Source of the DNA: Brevundimonas bacteroides DSM 4726
GTDB taxonomy: Bacteria; Pseudomonadota; Alphaproteobacteria; Caulobacterales; Caulobacteraceae
Direction: 5' to 3'
DNA length: 64,000 nt
NCBI RefSeq assembly: GCF_000701445.1
Contig: NZ_JNIX01000008.1
Span: forward strand, 1-64,000
This document shows, one piece after another, positions 53,576 through 63,093 of this stretch. Under the pieces are notes generated by a model, which worked only from the letters and a program-made list of their open reading frames with translations, ran no database searches and had not been told where the DNA came from. The first letter of the stretch is position 1, and every line of letters starts with the position of its first letter. The translations under genes were made by a program, and so were the position numbers.

Positions 53576-56350
53576 ATGACCATCGCCTCCGCCCTGCTCG
53601 CGGCGCTCGCCTCGGGCGCGCTCCAGACCGCGCCGGCCCAGACCGCACCGGTCCAGTCGCAGACGACCCCGCCGGTCGCCCAGGAGGACCAGGAGGACGA
53701 CCAGCCATCGGGAGCCTCGGCCCCCGGCGACGCCGACTACGTCCTGCCCGAGGTCCAGGTCGCGGGCACGCGCGGCCGGGTCCAGGGCGACATCGAGCCC
53801 GAGATCACGCTCGATTCCGGCCAGCTGATCGCCTATGGCGCGACCAACGTTGCCGAACTGCTGGCGGCGTTGGAACCCCTGACGCGGTCAAACCGGGGTC
53901 GCGGAGGTGGTGGGCCGGTCGTGCTACTGAACGGACGTCGCACCTCGGGCTTCCAGGAGATCCGGACCATCCCGTTCGAGGCCATCGAACGAACCGAGAT
54001 CCTGCCCGAGGAAGCCGGTCTGGCTTATGGCTTCGGTGCCGACCAGCGCGTGGTGAACATCGTGCTGAAGGCGAACTTCACCCAAGCGAACGCTGACGTC
54101 AGCTATCGCGCTCCGACACAGGGCGGACGCAACTCAACCGAGGTTCGCGGCGGCTATTTCTCGATCGTGGGCGGCAACCGGCTGAATGTCAGCCTGGAGC
54201 GGGAACACGACACCGCCCTGTTCGAGACCGAGCGCGACATCGTGCGCGATCCGGGTAGCCAGCCGTTCGACCGCATCGGCAATGTCGCGGGCATCCCCTA
54301 CGGCGCCGAGATCGATCCCGCCCTGTCGACGCTGGCCGGGCGCACTGTCACGGTCGCGGCCAATCCGGGGGTGTCGAACCCGACGCTGGCGGGTTTCGCA
54401 GCCGGGGCGAACAGCCCGCGCACCGGGGACCTGACGCAGTATCGCACCCTTCTTCCCCGCGGCGACGAGACGACGCTGAACGCCTCGCTGGCGCGCGACC
54501 TGAACGAGACGATCAAGGGCACGATCAGCCTGAACCTGGAACAGACCACCAGCTTCTCCTACCTGGGCCTGCCGGGCGTCACCCTGACGGCGCCGGCCGG
54601 GCGCAATGGCTCGCCATTCACGCGCGACGTCGCCGTCTATCGCTACATCGACGATCCCTTCGCCGTGACGCGGGACAATGAGACGACGACGGCCAATCTG
54701 GGCCTGCTGCTGGACGGATTCCTGGCCGACTGGCGCTGGACCCTGTCGGGCAGCTACGACCGGGTCGAGACCGACACGGTGACGGGCCGCGGCCTGAGCG
54801 CCACGGCGGCGCAGGCCGCGGTCACCGCCGGCACGCTGAACCCCTTTGGTACACTGGACCCGTCGCGCTTCACCCGCCTGGTGGACACGGCCAACTCGGT
54901 TTCGAGCGGCGGCAGCGTCGAGGCCAACTTCAACGGCGACCTGTGGGCCCTGCCCGCCGGCGATATGTCCGCCAGCTTCAAGGTCGGCGTCGACACGCGC
55001 GATCTGTCCTCCGAAAGCACCCGTTCGGGCGTCTTCACCGACCGCACCATCGGCCGCGACCGGGTCTATGGCTCGACCAACCTGACCCTGCCGATCTCCA
55101 ATGGCGTGGACGTCCTGCGTCCTATCGGCGACGTGTCGCTGACGCTGAACGCCAGCTATGACGAGGCGTCTGACATCGGCGGCCTGACGACCTGGGGGGC
55201 CAGCATCAACTGGTCGCCGATCGACCCGCTCGGCGTCATCGTCAGCTACACCAACGAGGACGGTGCCCCGTCGATCTCTCAGCTGAACGATCCGACGATC
55301 TCGACGCCCAACAGCGCCGTCTTTGATTTCCGAACAGGTGAGACCGTGCTGGTCAACCGCATTACCGGCGGCAATCCGGGCCTGACGCCCGACAATCGCC
55401 AGGTCTGGAAGGTCGGCGTGAACTGGCGGGCAAACAACGACCTGTCGTTCCGGTCCGACTACACCCGCACCAGCATCGACGGGGCCATCGTGGCGTTCCC
55501 GAGCATCACGCCCGACCTCGAAGCCGCCCTTCCCGAGCGGTTCACACGCGACGCCACCGGTCGTCTGATCCAGCTGGACGCGCGGCCGCTGAACTTCAGC
55601 CAGACGGAGAGGTCGGAACTGCGCAGCGGTTTCAACTTCTCGCGGTCCTTCGGTCGGCCGAACTTCGCCGCAGCGAGCGGACCGGGCGCGGCCATGGGCG
55701 CGATCATGTTCGGCGGAGGCGGCCGTCCGCCGGGCGCGGGGGGACCTGGCGCTGGCGGTCCTCCCGGCGGTGGTGGTCAGTTCCGTTTTGGCGGACCCGG
55801 CGGCGGCGGTGGCGGTGGCGGAGCTCAACCTCGCGGCGGCGGCGGTGGTGGCGGCATGCTTCCCGGCCAGGGCCGCTTCAACCTGTCGGTCTTCCACACG
55901 GTGCGCTTCACCGACGAGGTGACCATTCGCCCCGGCCTTCCGGTGCTCGACCTGCTGGACGGCGACGCCACCGGAGCCAACGGCGGCACGCCGAGGAACG
56001 AGGTCCAGGTCCAGGGCGGCGTCTTCCGCAACGGCTTCGGCGCCTTCCTGAACGCCAACTGGCGCCAGGGCACCGAGGTCGACGGCGGTGTCGGCGGCTC
56101 GACGCTGAACTTCAGCGACCGCACCACGGTCAACCTGACCATGTTCGCCGACCTGAACCAGCGCACGACCTGGGTCGAGCGGTTCCCTATCCTGCGCGGC
56201 TCGCGCGTCAGCCTGTCGTTCGAGAACATCTTCGACAGCCGCACCGAGGTGACCTCCTCGACCGGCGACGTGCCGCTGAACTACCAGCCCGACTTTCTCG
56301 ACCCCGAGGGCCGGGTGGTGCGGATCAGCCTGCGCAAGATCCTGTTCTAG
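53576..56350 (+). CDS. TonB-dependent outer-membrane receptor with Gly-rich insert
   Basis: 924-residue receptor. N-terminal signal peptide, an acidic Gln/Thr/Ala linker, plug domain (NVAELLAALEPLTRS, ending near the VVLLNGRR and RTEILPEEAGLAYGFGADQ segments) and a beta-barrel ending RISLRKILF with terminal Phe. Residues about 700-765 are a Gly/Pro-rich low-complexity insert (FGGGGRPPGAGGPGAGGPP, then runs of Gly) placed between barrel strands. Transports an unknown substrate with TonB-ExbBD energy. Confidence 0.88.
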   Translation: MTIASALLAALASGALQTAPAQTAPVQSQTTPPVAQEDQEDDQPSGASAPGDADYVLPEVQVAGTRGRVQGDIEPEITLDSGQLIAYGATNVAELLAALEPLTRSNRGRGGGGPVVLLNGRRTSGFQEIRTIPFEAIERTEILPEEAGLAYGFGADQRVVNIVLKANFTQANADVSYRAPTQGGRNSTEVRGGYFSIVGGNRLNVSLEREHDTALFETERDIVRDPGSQPFDRIGNVAGIPYGAEIDPALSTLAGRTVTVAANPGVSNPTLAGFAAGANSPRTGDLTQYRTLLPRGDETTLNASLARDLNETIKGTISLNLEQTTSFSYLGLPGVTLTAPAGRNGSPFTRDVAVYRYIDDPFAVTRDNETTTANLGLLLDGFLADWRWTLSGSYDRVETDTVTGRGLSATAAQAAVTAGTLNPFGTLDPSRFTRLVDTANSVSSGGSVEANFNGDLWALPAGDMSASFKVGVDTRDLSSESTRSGVFTDRTIGRDRVYGSTNLTLPISNGVDVLRPIGDVSLTLNASYDEASDIGGLTTWGASINWSPIDPLGVIVSYTNEDGAPSISQLNDPTISTPNSAVFDFRTGETVLVNRITGGNPGLTPDNRQVWKVGVNWRANNDLSFRSDYTRTSIDGAIVAFPSITPDLEAALPERFTRDATGRLIQLDARPLNFSQTERSELRSGFNFSRSFGRPNFAAASGPGAAMGAIMFGGGGRPPGAGGPGAGGPPGGGGQFRFGGPGGGGGGGGAQPRGGGGGGGMLPGQGRFNLSVFHTVRFTDEVTIRPGLPVLDLLDGDATGANGGTPRNEVQVQGGVFRNGFGAFLNANWRQGTEVDGGVGGSTLNFSDRTTVNLTMFADLNQRTTWVERFPILRGSRVSLSFENIFDSRTEVTSSTGDVPLNYQPDFLDPEGRVVRISLRKILF

Positions 56351-56357
56351 GGGCGCA

Positions 56358-56427
56358 GGGAATAGGGATTAGAGGCGTCGCACCGGCGGTCGGCCTGTAA
56401 CTCCCTCCAATCCCTAATCCCGAATCC
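56358..56427. repeat. GGGATTAGGG-type inverted repeat
   Basis: GGGAATAGGGATTAGAGG at 56358-56375 pairs imperfectly with the CCTCCAATCCCTAATCCC region at 56404-56421. The 3' arm overlaps the last codons and stop of the facing gene at 56414. It could act as a terminator for the convergent genes or be a small dispersed repeat; only one copy is seen here. Confidence 0.55.
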
Positions 56428-56734
56428 CTTTCTTCCGGCCCCAGCGGGGCGGCGGCGTCTCTCCGGAGGCCTTCTTCGCGATTTCCTTGAGCTTGCGCCC
56501 CTGCATGGCCGACAGCGCCTGCCCCGGCGCGCCCTTCTCCGGATCGCCGAAGGCGCGGCCATAGGTCTTCACCCGCTCCCCGACCGAGTCGAGGAACTCG
56601 CCCTCCCATTCGGAGAGTTTCACACCGGTCTTGTCGGCCGTGCGCTTGGCACGCTTCAGCGCGTTCAGGGCTGCGCGCTGGGCGGCCTTTCGCTGCGCCT
56701 CGTAGGGGCTGAGGGTCGGCGGCTTTCGCTTCAC
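56414..56734 (-). CDS. Small Lys/Arg-rich hypothetical protein
   Basis: 106-residue, basic, helical protein (PYEAQRKAAQRAALNALKRA, then KRTADKTGVKLSEWEGEFLD). It ends KKGIRD with its stop inside an inverted repeat. It lies 13 bp after the gapR stop on the same strand, so co-transcription is likely. No family recognised; high charge suggests nucleic-acid contact, as inference. Confidence 0.65.
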   Translation of the reverse strand: MKRKPPTLSPYEAQRKAAQRAALNALKRAKRTADKTGVKLSEWEGEFLDSVGERVKTYGRAFGDPEKGAPGQALSAMQGRKLKEIAKKASGETPPPRWGRKKGIRD

Positions 56735-56747
56735 GCCGCCGAAGGTG

Positions 56748-57023
56748 TCAGATTTCGCCCAGGGCCGACAGATAGAGGTCGAGGATCGCCTCTTCCTCCT
56801 GGCGCTTGGCGCGGTCCTGCTTCCTGATGCGCAGCACCTTGCGCAGCGTCTTGACGTCGTAGCCCTCGCCCTTGGCCTCGGCGAAGACCTCCTTCTGGTC
56901 GGCCATGATGGCCTGCTTGTCCTCTTCCAGCCGCTCCAGCCGCTCCACGATGGTGCGTAGGCGGCCTTGGGCCGCCGAGGTCAGGACGTCGGGGGAAGCA
57001 TCGAAGGAAGCGTCGTCGGCCAA
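56748..57023 (-). CDS. gapR: Nucleoid-associated protein GapR (DUF2312)
   Basis: 91-residue DUF2312 protein, very close to Caulobacter GapR: RTIVERLERLEEDKQAIM, then EVFAEAKGEGYDVKTLRKVL and RIRKQDRAKRQEEEAILDLY. GapR binds overtwisted DNA ahead of replication and transcription and is essential in Caulobacter. The start is TTG at 57023, set by GGAG 8 bp before it and by the family N-terminus; no ATG fits. Confidence 0.94.
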   Translation of the reverse strand: MADDASFDASPDVLTSAAQGRLRTIVERLERLEEDKQAIMADQKEVFAEAKGEGYDVKTLRKVLRIRKQDRAKRQEEEAILDLYLSALGEI

Positions 57024-57091
57024 GGCGGGGTCTCCGGAAAACAGGCGCGGACGCTAACCATGTCCGCGAAGACGGCTCAACGCCGGGCACG

Positions 57092-57120
57092 AAAAAGGCT
57101 GCGGACAGCATCCGCAGCCT
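57092..57120 (-). terminator. Rho-independent terminator of rpmJ
   Basis: On the minus strand AGGCTGCGGA, loop TGCTG, TCCGCAGCCT, then TTTTT: a 10 bp stem with T-tract, in the gap between rpmJ and gapR. It lies downstream of rpmJ; an unrelated GC palindrome (57143-57165) lies between. Confidence 0.85.
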
Positions 57121-57180
57121 GTGGATCGTTCTGCGCTCAAGTCGCGCGGCTCCGCGAGCCGCGCGTCAGTGCGAGAGACC

Positions 57181-57306
57181 TTAGCCCTGCTTGGCCTTGA
57201 AGCGCGGATCGGTCTTGTTGATCACGAAGACCACTCCCTTGCGACGCACGACCTTGCAGTCGCGGTGACGACCCTTGAGCGACTTGAGCGAGCTGCGGAC
57301 CTTCAT
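57181..57306 (-). CDS. rpmJ: 50S ribosomal protein L36
   Basis: 41-residue L36. Starts [20 protein letters not shown], continues [20 protein letters not shown] and stops at 57181. Only one of the usual zinc-type Cys is present, as in the zinc-independent (C-) form. Gene too short for simple ORF searches. Followed by a clear Rho-independent terminator. Confidence 0.92.
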   Translation of the reverse strand: MKVRSSLKSLKGRHRDCKVVRRKGVVFVINKTDPRFKAKQG

Positions 57307-57442
57307 GGTCTTGCATCCTTAGTGGCGCTAACGCTCGGCTCGCGGAGCCTCGCTGCTTGAGCGCGATTGGCGTGTCTGAAACAGAAAAGCCGTCGGCGGA
57401 CCGGCGGCGGAACGGGGCGTATAGAGAAGGCGGCGCACTTGG

Positions 57443-57808
57443 TCAATGCCGCGATCGACGGGCGCCATAGTAGGGTTCGCACGCCAGACCATCGCCGTCG
57501 CCGTCCATCTCGGCCCTATAGGATGGATCCCAGGACGGGATGTTCATCCGACCTGCCGCTCGCGCATCATCGCAGCCTCGGAAATGCTGGTCCACCAAAG
57601 GTTCGGGCGCCGGTATCGTCGGCGTGGACGGCGACCCTGCGAGGGCTCTGAGCTGCTGTCTTTCCCCCGCATTCGGTTCGAACAGCACGGGTCTGGTCAG
57701 AACGTCGCCGAGCCAGGCCGCTTCGCCCGGGCTGGTTAGAAACAGTGTCGCACCGAACGCGAGTGCCGCCAGCGCGAATACCGTGAAGCCGAAGCGGAGC
57801 CGTTTCAT
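57443..57808 (-). CDS. Exported excalibur-domain protein
   Basis: 121-residue protein with an N-terminal signal peptide or anchor (RFGFTVFALAALAFGATLF) and a C-terminal excalibur calcium-binding domain: FRGCDDARAAGRMNI, then the EMDGDGDGLACE loop with DxDxDG and paired Cys. The domain resembles extracellular calcium-binding loops. Function otherwise unknown. Confidence 0.85.
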   Translation of the reverse strand: MKRLRFGFTVFALAALAFGATLFLTSPGEAAWLGDVLTRPVLFEPNAGERQQLRALAGSPSTPTIPAPEPLVDQHFRGCDDARAAGRMNIPSWDPSYRAEMDGDGDGLACEPYYGARRSRH

Positions 57809-58069
57809 ACGAATCTCTACGACCGATCCTGGAGGCCTGGCCTCCGATTCGAACGGAGGGTCTGCAGGGTTGCACCCCCGCCGCGTCGCCCCTCCGCCAC
57901 CAGGCCATAGTTCCAGAGAGCGCCCTCACCCTGCGCCAGCCCGGTTAATCCCGGGTCAGCGGGAACGGTTTATGCAGGCTTCACTTGATCGTGTGATCGC
58001 GCGCCACATTGCGGCGCCGGTCGCGCAGTGACTTGATCGGGACCGCCGATTCCGGGAAACGCCTTGTCC

Positions 58070-59338
58070 ATGCGCATCGACTACCGCCTCGTCCTGATCG
58101 CCTGCGTCTCGGCCTGCGCGCCGATGCTGCCGGATGCGCCGCCGGTCCCGGCCCGCGCCGAGGCCCCCGAGCCCGCCCGCTCCCCGGCCGCGCCGCCGAC
58201 GCAGGAACGCCCCTATTCCACCGACGCCGCCGGGTTCGAGGGCTGGAAGCAGGGCTTCCTCGACCGCAAGGGCGGCGCGCGCCGCGATCTCTACGCCCAG
58301 CAGCTGGACGGCCTGACGCCGGACCCCGACGTCATCCGCCTGGACGGCAACCAGCCCGAGTTCAGCCGCCCGGCCGGCGCCTATATCCAGACCGCCGCCT
58401 CGGCGACGCGCATCGCCGAGGCCCGCCAGAGGCTGGATCGCGTGCCCGCTTCGGTGGTCCAGCGCTTCGGCGTCCCGGCCGAGATCCTCGTCTCCATCTG
58501 GGGCAATGAATCGAGCTTCGGCCGCATCCAGGGCGACAAGGACGTGATCCGTTCGCTCGCCACCCTCGCCTACGAGGGCCGCCGCCGCGACTGGGCCGAG
58601 AACCAGCTGAAGGACGCGCTCGACATCGTCATCGACGGCCGCCGCGACCGCGCAGGGCTCCTCGGCAGCTGGGCCGGCGCCATGGGCCAGACCCAGTTCA
58701 TGCCGGACAATTATCTGCGGCTGGGCGTGGATCAGAACGGCGACGGCCGCGTCGACATCTGGGGCTCGGACGCCGACGCCCTGGCCTCGGCCGCGAACCT
58801 GCTGGCCCAGGCCGGCTGGAGGCGCGATCAGCGCTGGGGCTATGAGGTCGTCCTGCCGCCGGGCTTCGACTACCGCATGGCCGAATCCGATGGACGGCCC
58901 TGGAGCGTCTGGGCCCAGCAGGGCGTGACCCTGGCCCAAGGCGGTGCGCCGACGGCGGCGGAGAGCGCCGAGACGGGCTTCATCCTGCTGCCGCAAGGGG
59001 CGCGAGGACCAGCGTTTCTGGCCCTGCCCAACCACTTCGTGATCCGGCGCTACAACAACGCGGTGACCTATGCGCTCGCGATCGGCCTGACGGCGGACGG
59101 GGCGGTTGGGCGGCCGGGTCTGGTCGGAACCTGGCCGGACGACGGCCCCCTGTCGCGCGAACAACGATTCGGGGCCCAGACCGCGCTCGCCAGGCTCGGC
59201 TACGACGTCGGCGGCATCGACGGGGTCATCGGCTCGGGCACGCGGCGGGCGCTCCGGGCCTGGCAGATGGCGACGGGCCGGACGCCGGACGGCTATCTGA
59301 CCCCGGCGCTCGCGGATGAGCTGATGCGGGGGATGTAG
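58070..59338 (+). CDS. Lytic murein transglycosylase (MltB-type)
   Basis: 422-residue periplasmic or lipoprotein enzyme. N-terminus has a possible lipobox (VSAC). Catalytic domain: VPAEILVSIWGNESSFGR with the catalytic Glu, AGAMGQTQFMPDNYLRLG, then DIWGSDADALASAANLL. The C-terminal PG-binding domain (ARLGYDVGGIDGVIGSGTRR) completes the MltB/Slt70 layout. Cleaves peptidoglycan glycan strands. A TTG two codons upstream is an alternative start. Confidence 0.9.
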   Translation: MRIDYRLVLIACVSACAPMLPDAPPVPARAEAPEPARSPAAPPTQERPYSTDAAGFEGWKQGFLDRKGGARRDLYAQQLDGLTPDPDVIRLDGNQPEFSRPAGAYIQTAASATRIAEARQRLDRVPASVVQRFGVPAEILVSIWGNESSFGRIQGDKDVIRSLATLAYEGRRRDWAENQLKDALDIVIDGRRDRAGLLGSWAGAMGQTQFMPDNYLRLGVDQNGDGRVDIWGSDADALASAANLLAQAGWRRDQRWGYEVVLPPGFDYRMAESDGRPWSVWAQQGVTLAQGGAPTAAESAETGFILLPQGARGPAFLALPNHFVIRRYNNAVTYALAIGLTADGAVGRPGLVGTWPDDGPLSREQRFGAQTALARLGYDVGGIDGVIGSGTRRALRAWQMATGRTPDGYLTPALADELMRGM

Positions 59339-59346
59339 CCGCTCGG

Positions 59347-59500
59347 CTCTCCCTCCCCGGCACGGGGAGGGAAGGTCGCGCAGCGACCGGGTGGGGGCGG
59401 CCCGGTGAGCCAGACGCCGATATCGCCTGTGTGTCGCCCGGCCGCCCCCACCCGGTCGTCGCTCCGCGCCGACCACCCTCCCCGTTCCGGGGAGGGAGAA
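59347..59500. repeat. Bipartite palindromic repeat (REPIN-like) between genes
   Basis: CTCCCTCCCC..GGGGAGGG hairpin, TCGCGCAGCGA, then GGGTGGGGGCGG on the left; on the right, CCGCCCCCACCC.. back to the reverse hairpin CCTCCCCG..CGGGGAGG. Two inverted units of about 50 bp with a ~50 bp spacer, same plan as the copy inside murD. It fills the gap between the convergent transglycosylase and cysS genes. Confidence 0.85.
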
Positions 59501-59505
59501 AGAAC

Positions 59506-60915
<1,410 letters not shown>

Positions 60916-61069
60916 TGTGAAGCGGTGCCGTAGGTTTTCTTGCGGGACGGGCGGCTCGTCCCATATAGCCGTGACGGGTCGGCGAACAGCCGCCTATCGG
61001 AAAAGGGAGCGCGGCGCGCGTCAATCCGGGGCCTTCGTCCCGGCGCCACTAGGCCGCTGAACATCTTTC

Positions 61070-61702
61070 ATGGACGCCTATGCTGCAAAGCCGGTCCTGG
61101 TCGGCGCCGACGCCGTGCCTCTGAACGCCAACACCCCGCGCCCGTCGCGCGACGAGGCCCTGAAGGCCGTGCGCACCCTGCTGGCCTGGGCCGGCGACGA
61201 TCCGGACCGCGAAGGCCTGAAGGACACGCCCAAGCGCGTGGTCGACGCCTACGCCGAATGGTTCGAGGGCTATGACGCCGATCCGGCCAAGGAGCTGAGC
61301 CGCACCTTCGAAGACGTCCAGGGCTATGACGACATGGTGTTGCTCCGCGACATCGAGGTCGAGAGCCACTGCGAGCACCACATGGCCCCGTTCCTGGGCA
61401 AGGCGTACGTCGCCTATTTGCCGACCGAGAAGGTCGTGGGCATCTCCAAGATCGCGCGCGTCGTGGAGATCTTCTCCAAGCGTCTGCAGACCCAGGAAGT
61501 CCTGACCAACCAGATCGCCGCTGCGATCGAGGATCATCTGGCTCCGGCCGGGGTGGCCGTCCTGATCGACGCTGAGCATCAGTGCATGACGACGCGCGGC
61601 GTGCACCATCGCCACGTCTCGACCATCACGACCCGCTTCACCGGGGCCTTCAAGTCCGATCCGGCCCTGACCGAGCGGTTCCTGAAACTGGCCAAGGGCT
61701 GA
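61070..61702 (+). CDS. folE: GTP cyclohydrolase I
   Basis: 210-residue enzyme converting GTP to dihydroneopterin triphosphate, the first step of folate synthesis. Zinc and active-site residues are visible in [19 protein letters not shown] and [10 protein letters not shown]. Length and motifs are normal for FolE type I. Confidence 0.96.
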   Translation: MDAYAAKPVLVGADAVPLNANTPRPSRDEALKAVRTLLAWAGDDPDREGLKDTPKRVVDAYAEWFEGYDADPAKELSRTFEDVQGYDDMVLLRDIEVESHCEHHMAPFLGKAYVAYLPTEKVVGISKIARVVEIFSKRLQTQEVLTNQIAAAIEDHLAPAGVAVLIDAEHQCMTTRGVHHRHVSTITTRFTGAFKSDPALTERFLKLAKG

Positions 61703-61846
61703 TCTTCGCGCGCGGGGAGAAAAGTGAGGACGAGGGAACCCGGTTCGACCGGAGACCGCTTTACAAGCCCGGCGTCAGACGCCAAGAACCGTCCGAAGCC
61801 TTGAACACGCTCGCGCTCGCGCGCGGCCAGATGGAGACGACCAGAC

Positions 61847-62290
<444 letters not shown>

Positions 62291-62313
62291 GCTCCCCGCC
62301 ACCTCGCAAAGAC

Positions 62314-62346
62314 AAAGGCCGCGCCCCTCGGAACGCGGCCTTTTTT
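62314..62346 (+). terminator. Rho-independent terminator of exbD
   Basis: AAAGGCCGCG (62314-62323), loop CCCCTCGGAA-like, CGCGGCC then TTTTTT (ending 62346), 23 bp after the exbD stop. Confidence 0.88.
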
Positions 62347-62366
62347 CTTGATGGTGGCGACTGGGC

Positions 62367-62555
62367 CTAGTGGCGCTTGTCGCCATCCCGAATGGCGTCT
62401 TTGGCGCCGCCGACCGTGTTCTGGACCTTGCCTTCGACCTTGTCGGCGCGGCCTTCGGCCTTCAGCTTCTCGTCGCCGGTCAGCTTGCCGACGCCTTCCT
62501 TGACGGACCCGCCCATCTGCTTGGCGGCGCCTTCGATACGGTCATGGTCAGCCAT
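62367..62555 (-). CDS. CsbD-family small stress protein
   Basis: 62-residue CsbD-like protein: MADHDRIEGAAKQMGGSVKE, then a KLTGDEKLKAEGRADKVEGK segment typical of the family. Often stress-induced; molecular role unknown. ATG 62555 after AGGAG; upstream in-frame start rejected. Confidence 0.9.
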   Translation of the reverse strand: MADHDRIEGAAKQMGGSVKEGVGKLTGDEKLKAEGRADKVEGKVQNTVGGAKDAIRDGDKRH

Positions 62556-62649
62556 GATAATCTCCTGAAGCTCGCGCAATCCGGATGATCGCGCTTCGAC
62601 AGAGACAGCGATCCTCAGGCCGTGCCGTTCCGTATGGTGACGCTCGTTC

Positions 62650-63093
62650 CTATCGCCTCAGCCAGGCCGAGACCGCCCAGGCATGGGCGTCATGGCGCAA
62701 CTCCGCCAGCGCCGTGCAGGGGTGCAGCCAGACCAGCTCATGATCGGCCTCGACCTTCCGTGCTGGATCGATCCCGACCATTCGTGCGATCCACACCCCG
62801 CCGACGTTGTTGACCGGCTCTCCGTCGGACTTGCGAAAATACTGCCCCGCTTCGATTAGCCGCTCGACCGGCTCGACCGTCATGCCGGTCTCTTCCAGAA
62901 ACTCCCGGACCAGCGCCTGTGCCTCGGTCTCACCCGCATCGACCGCACCGCCGGGCAGATCGTAGTAGGGCTCATCGCGAGTCACGCGGACACAGGCGAG
63001 CTTCTCGTCATGGAACACCAGGCCGAACGCCGCCAGTCGGACCCTGTAGGCCAAGCCGGCCTCGGCGCGGCCGAACTGCAGCGCAGGCGTCAA
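62650..63093 (-). CDS. NUDIX hydrolase
   Basis: 147-residue NUDIX protein; PYYDLPGGAVDAGET and EAQALVREFLEETGMTV hold the Nudix box (GX5EX7REXXEEXG type). TTG start at 63093 overlapping the kinase stop (TTGA), so it is coupled to that gene. Substrate unknown. Confidence 0.85.
   Translation of the reverse strand: MTPALQFGRAEAGLAYRVRLAAFGLVFHDEKLACVRVTRDEPYYDLPGGAVDAGETEAQALVREFLEETGMTVEPVERLIEAGQYFRKSDGEPVNNVGGVWIARMVGIDPARKVEADHELVWLHPCTALAELRHDAHAWAVSAWLRR

Noticed and set aside
54134..55897. 587-codon minus-strand open frame inside the TonB receptor gene
   Set aside because: Antisense shadow; the receptor frame carries plug and barrel motifs.
57143..57165. Perfect GC palindrome CGCGCGGCT-CCGCG-AGCCGCGCG downstream of rpmJ
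   Set aside because: Real inverted repeat, but no T-tract and low complexity; the adjacent terminator explains the region better. Kept only as a note.
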